A DNA stretch of 64,000 bases from Sphingobacterium tabacisoli (GTDB lineage Bacteria > Bacteroidota > Bacteroidia > Sphingobacteriales > Sphingobacteriaceae), in assembly GCF_017908035.1 (NCBI RefSeq), contig NZ_JAEQMU010000002.1, positions 124,001 to 188,000 on the forward strand, read 5' to 3'. The notes under the pieces are model-generated. The model made no database searches. It was not told the origin of the DNA and worked only from the letters and a program-made list of their open reading frames with translations. The position numbers and the translations under genes were made by a program. Numbering within the stretch: position 1 is the stretch's first letter; each line of letters opens with the position of its first letter. Positions 8,323 through 14,768 of this stretch are shown here, in pieces.

Positions 8323-8352
8323 CAAAAATATAATGGTGACCTGTTAGTTCAA
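8323..8352 (-). promoter_or_regulatory. Bacteroidetes-type promoter for trpB
   Basis: On the minus strand TTG (8352-8350), a 19-base spacer and TATTTTTG (8330-8323) match the primary sigma consensus TTG-N19-21-TAnnTTTG exactly. The -33 box lies within the last codons of the flavohemoglobin gene, so trpB need not depend on the upstream hmp transcript. Confidence 0.75.
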
Positions 8353-9555
8353 TTGAAGGGATGCAGGTCCGAATTCTTCAAAATGTATGGTTTCGACAGG
8401 TACTCCATTGGCAATCAGGAATTCGTAATGCTTGCTGATGAATGGAGCTGGCCCACAAATATAGTAATCGGTCTCCGGTTTTAATATTTCATTTTTTAAT
8501 ATTTCGAGTTCGACACGTCCTTGGTAGTGGTTTTTTGCCGGAGATTGTTCGTTCTCGTAAAAGATGTGTTGATCCAGCTGTTTGTAGCTTGTACAGATCT
8601 CTGCAATTTTGTCCTTGAAAGCATGTACCTGCTCACTACGGCATCCATGGATCCAGGTTACGGGCGGAACGCCTTGTGTATCTGGTTTGGCGACGATATC
8701 TTCCAGCATGGATAGTAGGGGAGTTTGTCCTACACCACCACTGATGAAGACCTTGCGTGATGGGGTCTGTTTGTTTAGTACGAAGGAACCCGCCGGAGCA
8801 GTCAGTTCGACGATATCTCCCGCGTAGATATGGTCATGAAGACGATTGCTGATCATACCATCGGGGTGCTTGCTGCCTGCCTCCCGTTTTACAGAAATCC
8901 GATAGTATTTTCCATTGGGAGAGCAGGAGATACTGTATTGGCGTGGCTGTAGGAGATTGAGCTCAGGAAGGAACAAACGAAGACTGATATACTGTCCGGG
9001 TAGGTAGTCGGCTACGTCACCACCATCGGAAGGATACAGGTAGAAAGAGGTAATCTCGTTGGATTCTTTGACCCGTTCGCATACGACAAATGGCCGCCAT
9101 CCTGTCCATCCGCCCTTTTTTGCGGTCTGCTGGCTATAGATCTTTTGTTCGTGGCCACTCATAATGGCGGCGAGCTGTTGGTAAGCTAGCGTCCATGCCT
9201 CGAGCAATTCCGGACTAGCAGCATCTCCTAGTACCTCGGAAATCGAAGCAATCAGATGCTGTCCGACGATAGCATAATGCTCTGGACGGATATCGAGACT
9301 CGTATGCTTATGACCGATATGGTCTACAGCAGGCATCAGTACGGCAGGATTCTCAATGTGTTCGGCATAAGCAAGTACCGCCATAGCAAGAGCTGTCTGC
9401 TGTTTACTGTTCTGCTGATTGCCCATGTTGAAGACATGTTTTAGCTCGGGGTTATGCACGAACATGCGTTTGTAAAAATGGCTGGTCAGTAGTACACCGT
9501 GTTCCTTTAGTATGGGTACCGTGCTTTTTACGAGTTGTATTTGATCTGTTGTCAT
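8344..9555 (-). CDS. hmp: Flavohemoglobin, nitric oxide dioxygenase
   Basis: 403 residues, full family length. It converts NO and O2 to nitrate with NAD(P)H, protecting the cytoplasm from nitrosative stress. The N-terminal globin (about 1-140) has the proximal haem histidine in IGHKHTSLDIRPEHY. The FAD domain (about 150-260) has RQYSISCSPNGKYYRISVKR, the RxYS flavin motif. The NAD domain has FISGGVGQTPLLSML and ends with YYICGPAPFISKHYEFL and FEEFGP. An imperfect palindrome 17-34 bases before the ATG recurs before the cupin-rrf2 unit, which argues for control by the neighbouring Rrf2 regulator. Confidence 0.96.
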   Translation of the reverse strand: MTTDQIQLVKSTVPILKEHGVLLTSHFYKRMFVHNPELKHVFNMGNQQNSKQQTALAMAVLAYAEHIENPAVLMPAVDHIGHKHTSLDIRPEHYAIVGQHLIASISEVLGDAASPELLEAWTLAYQQLAAIMSGHEQKIYSQQTAKKGGWTGWRPFVVCERVKESNEITSFYLYPSDGGDVADYLPGQYISLRLFLPELNLLQPRQYSISCSPNGKYYRISVKREAGSKHPDGMISNRLHDHIYAGDIVELTAPAGSFVLNKQTPSRKVFISGGVGQTPLLSMLEDIVAKPDTQGVPPVTWIHGCRSEQVHAFKDKIAEICTSYKQLDQHIFYENEQSPAKNHYQGRVELEILKNEILKPETDYYICGPAPFISKHYEFLIANGVPVETIHFEEFGPASLQLN

Positions 9556-9571
9556 GATATATTAAATTATT

Positions 9572-9589
9572 AAAAGATATTTTTGTCTT
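9572..9589. promoter_or_regulatory. Operator-like palindrome before hmp
   Basis: AAAAGATATTTTTGTCTT, an imperfect inverted repeat with AAGA and TCTT ends. It starts 17 bases upstream of the hmp ATG. The same 18 bases occur, inverted, at 10519-10536. On the hmp strand its second half reads TATCTTTT, a near match to the -7 box, so a bound repressor would cover the promoter. Confidence 0.6.
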
Positions 9590-9673
9590 CTATTTTGGTA
9601 CGCGATATCCAAAAGTTATTTCTCGCTGATTTAATAGTGGATATTTTTATCCTTTATTAGGGTTTAAAAAAAG

Positions 9674-10111
9674 CTATTTGTTGAGCGTAAGGGCTCCTGT
9701 CAAAAGCTCGCTGTTAAACTCTCCGATACTGGTCTTATAAAGCATGTGGGTGAGCTGGTTTCTGACTTTCTTAAATTCATTATGGAGAGGGCAGGGATTG
9801 CTTTCTGAGCAGTAACTGAGTCCCATGCCACAACCCGTGAATATTTCGTCTCCTTCTAGGCAGGTGATGATATCTGCTAAGGGACGCTTCAATCCATTGG
9901 GCTCAATGTAAAAACCGCCATTGGGACCTTTGATGGAGGATATAATTCCTCCTTTACTGAGTTTTTGCAGTATTTTAGCCAAAAAATGTTCAGGAGAGTT
10001 GATGTTTTCGGCAATCTCTTTAATTCCGGGACGGCTCCCATCAGCGGAGTGGCTGGCAATATAAAAAACCGCCCGCATCGCATATTCACATGTTTTGGAA
10101 AAAAGCCCCAT
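9674..10111 (-). CDS. Rrf2-family regulator, probable Fe-S nitric oxide sensor (NsrR-like)
   Basis: 145 residues. The N-terminal winged helix (about 1-75) has KTCEYAMRAVFYIA, IAENINSPEHFLAKILQKL and GPNGGFYIEP, all standard Rrf2 positions. Three cysteines follow in FTGCGMGLSYCSESNPCPLH, the right place to bind a [2Fe-2S] or [4Fe-4S] cluster; the spacing is C-X6-C-X5-C, slightly wider than in E. coli NsrR. It lies between cupin and hmp. The cupin stop is 3 bases upstream, so cupin and regulator form an operon. It probably represses hmp and its own operon until NO damages the cluster. Sensing of another signal (iron-sulfur status, redox) is possible. Confidence 0.88.
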   Translation of the reverse strand: MGLFSKTCEYAMRAVFYIASHSADGSRPGIKEIAENINSPEHFLAKILQKLSKGGIISSIKGPNGGFYIEPNGLKRPLADIITCLEGDEIFTGCGMGLSYCSESNPCPLHNEFKKVRNQLTHMLYKTSIGEFNSELLTGALTLNK

Positions 10112-10114
10112 CGA

Positions 10115-10459
10115 TTACTGTCCTTCTACCGCTTGTTGTACCCGCTCTATCTGGTCGCCTTTGTAAAGGGAAAGACGTACGATACTGTCCGCTGTAGCTC
10201 GAAGGTCGTGTACGATATTGCCCTCAAGACTGATGAGCGAGCCTTTAGGTAAAGGATAGCGTTCTGCACCGACACCAAAATCGATAAAACCTTCGACAAC
10301 CTCTACGATAATAGGGTAGGGAGCCTTGTGGGCTTTCATTTCCTGTCCTTCGCGAAAGGTGATACGGATTTCCTTGCTGTAAGCATTATTGATCAGAACC
10401 TGGGCAGAAGGATGATTTTCTGCATAGCTGATATTTTCTAGAAGAGATATTATTTCCAT
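10115..10459 (-). CDS. Small cupin-domain protein, co-transcribed with the Rrf2 regulator
   Basis: 114 residues from the ATG at 10459. The frame extends to a TTG at 10525, but that would put the operator-like site inside the coding region, so the shorter form is preferred. It is a single cupin barrel: REGQEMKAHKAPYPIIVEVVEG holds the first motif (the metal-ligand His pattern is reduced to HKAP), LPKGSLISLEGNIVHDLRA the second, with its histidine retained. Such one-barrel cupins bind a metal or a small ligand; no reaction can be assigned. Position in an NO-responsive operon suggests a role in nitrosative-stress protection, which is inference. Confidence 0.75.
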   Translation of the reverse strand: MEIISLLENISYAENHPSAQVLINNAYSKEIRITFREGQEMKAHKAPYPIIVEVVEGFIDFGVGAERYPLPKGSLISLEGNIVHDLRATADSIVRLSLYKGDQIERVQQAVEGQ

Positions 10460-10518
10460 GTTACTGTTATTGATCTCTGTGATAATTGACGAATCAAATA
10501 TAGGTATTCTTCGAATAA

Positions 10519-10536
10519 AAGACAAAAATATCTTTT
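10519..10536. promoter_or_regulatory. Operator-like palindrome before the cupin-rrf2 operon
   Basis: AAGACAAAAATATCTTTT, the exact reverse complement of the site before hmp (9572-9589). It lies 60 bases upstream of the cupin ATG and between the divergent cupin and dehydrogenase genes, so it could act on both. Confidence 0.6.
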
Positions 10537-10553
10537 ATTCAAAAACGATCCCG

Positions 10554-10561
10554 CAAAGATA
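10554..10561 (-). promoter_or_regulatory. Candidate -7 box for cupin-rrf2
   Basis: TATCTTTG on the minus strand, a perfect TAnnTTTG. No good -33 box is seen at the normal distance. The operator-like palindrome would begin about 10 bases after the start of transcription. Confidence 0.4.
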
Positions 10562-10623
10562 ATCGAAAACCGAGTCGTGATGTGTGCCCAAAAATCCGTA
10601 TACTAGTATGTATAGAAAAAGAT

Positions 10624-11469
10624 ATGAATATGGAAAATATAGGATTTATAGGTCTGGGCAATATGGGATATCCTATGGCCAAGAATTTGGAAAAAGCGGG
10701 GTTCCCACTTACGGTATATAACAGGACAGCGGAGAAGGCTGCGGGTTTTGCCTCGCAATCGGTGGTGGCGCCTGATATGGAGAGCCTGGTGGCATCTAAT
10801 ACTATTATATTTACCATGTTGACCAATGATGTAGCGGTATCTGCGGTATATGAGATCATTACAAAGCAGGATATCAAAGGAAAGCTTTTTGTGGATATGA
10901 GTACTATTTCCCAAAGGCTGAGCCAGGAGCTGGCTGCAAGGATACGGGAGCAGGGAGCTTCGTTTGTGGATGCACCTGTCGCGGGCAGTACAATGCCAGC
11001 TACGGAGGGCACGCTGATCATTATGGCTGGCGGTGACAGTTCTGACATCGCACGCGCCATGCCTTATTTTGAAAAAATGGGCAAGCTGACCAAGCATGTC
11101 GGAACAAACGGACAGGGAATAGCCGCAAAGTTGGCTATCAATTACTTCTTGTCAACGCTATATCAAGGGTTGGCCGAAACGGTTCTTTTCTCTGGTAGCC
11201 TGGGGGTATCCCGGGCGGATATGTTGGAAATCATCAATGAAAGTGCAAGTGGCAGTGGTGCTACAAAGGTGAAGACACCGCTACTATTGAAAGATGATTA
11301 CAGCCCGGCATTTGCACTGGACCTGATGCTGAAGGATGTATTGTTGGCACAAGAGGCAGGGGCAGATTATCCGCTGACCAAACCATTGATCGATACGTAT
11401 AGTGCCGCTCAACGAGAGGGATTGGGAGGAAAGGATGTAATGGCGGTGATTGATTATTTAAAAAAATAG
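10624..11469 (+). CDS. 3-hydroxyisobutyrate dehydrogenase-family NAD(P)-dependent oxidoreductase
   Basis: 281 residues from the ATG at 10624 (10630 is equally possible). A longer frame from 10582 adds a cysteine-containing tail not seen in the family. The Rossmann start is MENIGFIGLGNMGYPMAKNL, the beta-hydroxyacid dehydrogenase signature. The substrate-binding segment is DAPVAGSTMPATEGTLIIMAGG, and the catalytic lysine sits in GQGIAAKLAINYF, where family members have G-x-G-x-x-x-K-x-x-N. VYNRTAEK after the second strand suggests NADP preference. The substrate could be 3-hydroxyisobutyrate, tartronate semialdehyde or succinic semialdehyde. The cyclotransferase gene follows after 5 bases. Confidence 0.87.
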   Translation: MNMENIGFIGLGNMGYPMAKNLEKAGFPLTVYNRTAEKAAGFASQSVVAPDMESLVASNTIIFTMLTNDVAVSAVYEIITKQDIKGKLFVDMSTISQRLSQELAARIREQGASFVDAPVAGSTMPATEGTLIIMAGGDSSDIARAMPYFEKMGKLTKHVGTNGQGIAAKLAINYFLSTLYQGLAETVLFSGSLGVSRADMLEIINESASGSGATKVKTPLLLKDDYSPAFALDLMLKDVLLAQEAGADYPLTKPLIDTYSAAQREGLGGKDVMAVIDYLKK

Positions 11470-11474
11470 AAGTA

Positions 11475-12575
11475 ATGTACGCAAGAAATTTTATGGGTTG
11501 CGCTTTATTGATATTATCACTAGGGGCATGCAACTCGGGAACGAAGGAAAGTCAGGAGAGTAATGCGACTGTTGAAACGCTGGATACGAGCTATTCGATC
11601 GTAAGTGAGGGGTTTAAGGTGAAGTATAATCCTGGGGATACGCTGTCTTTGACAGTGAAGGGGCCGGAAGGGACAAAAATCGATTCTGTTCTGTATGCTA
11701 TCGATGGTGATGTGATAGGGCGGGTAGATGGCAATGAGGAGTTAAACTACGATTTTGGCAAAAGCAAATTTGGTATTAAAGTCGTGAAAGCAACAATTTA
11801 TGTAAATACGGGTACGGAAGAGGCAAATGTGCGAGTCGATTATCTACCTACTACGGAACCAAAACTGCGTAATTATGAACTGGTAAATACCTATCCCCAC
11901 GATATCGAAGCTTACACGCAGGGGCTTGAGTTTTATGGAGACAAACTTTTGGAAGGTACTGGTAATGGGGAAGGGCGAAGTGGCAAAAAAGGAAAATCCA
12001 GTATTCGAATTGTAGATCCGAAAACCGGAAAGGTAGAGCGCATGATAACTTTAGATGATAATATCTTTGGGGAGGGCACCACAATTTTGAATAAAGAGCT
12101 TTATCAATTGACCTATAAGAATAATGAAGCGTATGTCTATGATATATCAAGCCTGGAGAAAAAGAAAACACTCCCTTATTTTAAGCCCATGGAGGGGTGG
12201 GGGCTTACCAATAACGGGAAAGACCTGTTCATGAGCGATGGTTCTGAAAAGATATACCTGTTGAATGCAGGTGATTTTAAGCCCAAAGATATCATACAGG
12301 TGGTCACCAGTGAAGGGCCTGTGCCGACCATCAACGAGCTGGAATGGGTAAAAGATAAAATCTTTGCTAATTTTTATCAGGAGGACTTGATCGGTATTAT
12401 TGATCCGGTTACAGGTGTGGTAGAAGGGTTGATAGATTTATCAAAATTAAAGACGATGGTTACACAGCATGTTGATTTGGACGTGCTGAACGGTATAGCT
12501 TATAATGAGCGAACAAATACCTTTTTTGTAACCGGAAAAAATTGGGATAAAATGTTTGAGATTAAAATAGATTAG
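11475..12575 (+). CDS. Glutaminyl-peptide cyclotransferase, lipoprotein
   Basis: 366 residues. The N-terminus has a lipoprotein signal with the cysteine at position 19 (LLILSLGACNSGTK), so the mature protein is lipid-anchored in the envelope. Residues about 45-120 look like an Ig-like extension. The main domain (about 128-366) is the bacterial/plant-type glutamine cyclotransferase beta propeller: YPHDIEAYTQGLEFYGDKLL, FGEGTTILNKELYQLTYKNN, MEGWGLTNNGKDLFMSDGS and ELEWVKDKIFANFYQEDLIG are the repeated blade motifs. The enzyme closes N-terminal glutamine to pyroglutamate. In Bacteroidetes, T9SS and other exported proteins commonly carry pyroglutamate, which fits the giant T9SS cargo elsewhere in the window. 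NnrED follows after 2 bases. Confidence 0.9.
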   Translation: MYARNFMGCALLILSLGACNSGTKESQESNATVETLDTSYSIVSEGFKVKYNPGDTLSLTVKGPEGTKIDSVLYAIDGDVIGRVDGNEELNYDFGKSKFGIKVVKATIYVNTGTEEANVRVDYLPTTEPKLRNYELVNTYPHDIEAYTQGLEFYGDKLLEGTGNGEGRSGKKGKSSIRIVDPKTGKVERMITLDDNIFGEGTTILNKELYQLTYKNNEAYVYDISSLEKKKTLPYFKPMEGWGLTNNGKDLFMSDGSEKIYLLNAGDFKPKDIIQVVTSEGPVPTINELEWVKDKIFANFYQEDLIGIIDPVTGVVEGLIDLSKLKTMVTQHVDLDVLNGIAYNERTNTFFVTGKNWDKMFEIKID

Positions 12576-12577
12576 TT

Positions 12578-14086
12578 ATGGCAAAGATCTTTACGGCGCA
12601 ACAGATGGCTTGGGTGGATGGGGAGACGGCTAAACAGCAGTGTATTTCCAGTTTTCAGCTGATGGAGCGTGCGGCAGGCGCACTCTTGTCGGCATTGGAA
12701 AGCAGGTATGTTTTGTCGAAGGAGCGTTTTGTGGTTGTTTGCGGAAAAGGGAACAATGGCGGAGATGGGCTGGTGCTGGCGCAATATCTGCGGCAGCGAC
12801 AGGCAAAGGTGAGCGTGTATCTCCTGGACGCTCTATCCTATTCGCAAGATAATAAAGATGGCCAAAAGCGAAATCCTGTTTCATTGATACAAAAGTTTGC
12901 GCCTGAAGATCGTCTGGACATACCAGACGATGCCATAATTCTGGACTGTCTATTTGGTTATGGAATGCAGCGTGGACTGGATAATTCCTGGCGACATATT
13001 GTCGAACAAATAAATACCTCGGGCTGTAAGGTCATCGCGGTAGATATGCCGTCTGGACTGTTGTCCGACAGTCCTACACCGATAGGTTGCCCGGTGGTGT
13101 ATGCGCATGAAGTATTGACTTTTCAGAGTCCAAAGCTGGCGCTGTTGATGCCGGATAACCAATCTTTTTTTGAGGGATTTGAAGTGTTGGATATAGGTCT
13201 GACCGAAGAGGCAATGGCTCGCGTGACATCGGATAGTATCTATGTGACGAAGGAGGATGTACAGCCATTCTATAAAAGACGTAAGAAATTTGGGCATAAA
13301 GGGGTGTTCGGGCATGTGCTGCTGATGGGGGGGAGTTATGGCAAGATCGGGGCTGTACAGCTGGCTTCGAAGGCAGCCTTACGCTCGGGCTGTGGTTTAT
13401 TGTCCTTGTATGTGCCACGCTGTGGGTACAATATACTGCAGACGGCTGTGCCGGAGGCCATGTTGATTACGGATGAGCAGGAGAACCTGATTTCTTCTTT
13501 TCCCGATATTGCTCCTTACCAAGCTATGGGACTGGGGGTAGGTATGGGGACAGGGGAAAAGACAAAAGTGGCTTTTCGTGAATTTCTGTCTGCCGCCCCG
13601 TCGATTCCATTGGTACTGGATGCTGATGCGTTGAATGTATTGGCACAAGAACCTGACCTGTTGGCATTGATTCCCCCAAGGAGTATTCTGACACCGCACC
13701 CTAAGGAGCTGCAACGTATCATCGGCGCATGGGATAATGACTGGGAGAAGATCGAAAAAACGAAGCAATTGGCTACCCGATATCAGCTATGCATCTTGAT
13801 CAAGGGGGCTAATACGGCAATTGTGCTGGCGGATGAACGGGTTTACTTTAATAGCACAGGGAATGTCGGAATGGCGACGGGAGGAAGTGGCGATGCATTG
13901 ACGGGCGTCTTGACAGCTTTGCTTGGGCAGGGGTATTCGACGGAGGAAGCTGCGGTCATGGGGGTGTACCTACATGGAAGAGCCGCTGATATAGCAGTAG
14001 TAGGGATAGGTACCTATAGTCTTTTACCCACAGATACGATTCAATTTCTACCACAGGCATTTTTGGAATTGGAAAAAACAACCTAG
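12578..14086 (+). CDS. nnrD: Bifunctional NAD(P)HX epimerase / dehydratase
   Basis: 502 residues. It repairs hydrated NADH and NADPH. The N-terminal NnrE epimerase domain (about 1-215) contains LMERAAGALLSAL, CGKGNNGGDGLVLAQYL and DCLFGYGMQRGLD. The C-terminal NnrD dehydratase domain (about 235-500) belongs to the ribokinase-like fold and has HVLLMGGSYGKIGAVQLASK, LTPHPKEL and the nucleotide site NVGMATGGSGDALTGVLTAL. Both domains are intact. It starts 2 bases after the cyclotransferase gene, and its stop at 14086 is one base from the convergent GNAT gene, with no room for a separate terminator. Confidence 0.95.
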   Translation: MAKIFTAQQMAWVDGETAKQQCISSFQLMERAAGALLSALESRYVLSKERFVVVCGKGNNGGDGLVLAQYLRQRQAKVSVYLLDALSYSQDNKDGQKRNPVSLIQKFAPEDRLDIPDDAIILDCLFGYGMQRGLDNSWRHIVEQINTSGCKVIAVDMPSGLLSDSPTPIGCPVVYAHEVLTFQSPKLALLMPDNQSFFEGFEVLDIGLTEEAMARVTSDSIYVTKEDVQPFYKRRKKFGHKGVFGHVLLMGGSYGKIGAVQLASKAALRSGCGLLSLYVPRCGYNILQTAVPEAMLITDEQENLISSFPDIAPYQAMGLGVGMGTGEKTKVAFREFLSAAPSIPLVLDADALNVLAQEPDLLALIPPRSILTPHPKELQRIIGAWDNDWEKIEKTKQLATRYQLCILIKGANTAIVLADERVYFNSTGNVGMATGGSGDALTGVLTALLGQGYSTEEAAVMGVYLHGRAADIAVVGIGTYSLLPTDTIQFLPQAFLELEKTT

Positions 14087-14087
14087 A

Positions 14088-14615
14088 TTATTCCATAAAT
14101 TCTTTTGGATAGATGACCTGACCGCTGTGTCCCCTCAGTGCATCTTCCTGTAGCTCGATGATCATACAATTCTCTTCGGGGACATCAAATGGGAAGCGGA
14201 TACCATAGTCTTTTGCCATTTTGTAGCCCAGTCTGGGGTAATAATCCTCATGTCCCAATACCACTACAGAACCGAATCCCAGGTCCCGGGCTCTATCGTG
14301 GGCATACTGTATCAGACGGCTACCAATTCCTCTTTGCTGATAGGAGGGGCTCACAGCGACGGGGGCCAATGCCAAGGAGGTGACCTCTCCGGATAAAGGG
14401 CTCGCAATATGAATTCGGGTTAAAAGAATATAACCGATAATCTGGTGATCCTGTTTGGCAACTAAGGAAAGCTCCGGGATAAATGCAGCTGAACGATGGA
14501 GTCTATCCACCAGCAGATGCTCCTTGTGGTCACTGTGTACTTCTTCTTTAAAGGCATCCTGTAGCAGAACCGATATCGCCTGATGGTCGTTTTTATTTGC
14601 CTGTCTGATATGCAT
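14088..14615 (-). CDS. GNAT-family N-acetyltransferase
   Basis: 175 residues, single GNAT fold. The acetyl-CoA loop (motif A) is SYQQRGIGSRLIQYAHDRA, matching Q/R-x-x-G-x-G/A. Motif B ends in VVLGHEDYYPRLGYKMAKDY, a pattern typical of the YhbS-like subgroup of small-molecule acetyltransferases. The substrate is unknown. It faces the nnrED gene and shares no operon. The divergent gene on its other side is the DUF5916 protein, 153 bases away. Confidence 0.86.
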   Translation of the reverse strand: MHIRQANKNDHQAISVLLQDAFKEEVHSDHKEHLLVDRLHRSAAFIPELSLVAKQDHQIIGYILLTRIHIASPLSGEVTSLALAPVAVSPSYQQRGIGSRLIQYAHDRARDLGFGSVVVLGHEDYYPRLGYKMAKDYGIRFPFDVPEENCMIIELQEDALRGHSGQVIYPKEFME

Positions 14616-14719
14616 AGTACGAAGGTAAAAGATAATCTTTGGAGATGGTCAAAAAAGTACTGTGTTTGTAATAATCAAAATTAATTGCACATAATTCTCC
14701 GAATGTAAAGCATTTTTTT

Positions 14720-14727
14720 TAAGTTTG
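14720..14727 (+). promoter_or_regulatory. Candidate -7 box for the DUF5916 gene
   Basis: TAAGTTTG, a perfect TAnnTTTG, 42 bases before the ATG at 14769. No matching -33 TTG at 19-22 bases, so the promoter would be weak or activator-dependent. Confidence 0.4.
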
Positions 14728-14768
14728 GTATATCGTAATCTCAACCTAATCAAAACGATAAACCATTC

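Noticed and set aside
8117-8343. Classical tryptophan attenuator before trpB
   Set aside because: No short ORF with consecutive Trp codons and no terminator hairpin followed by T-run.
10539-11060. Minus-strand frame of 173 residues opposite the hydroxyacid dehydrogenase
   Set aside because: Ser/Ile-rich shadow of the plus-strand gene; the real minus-strand gene (cupin) begins at 10459.
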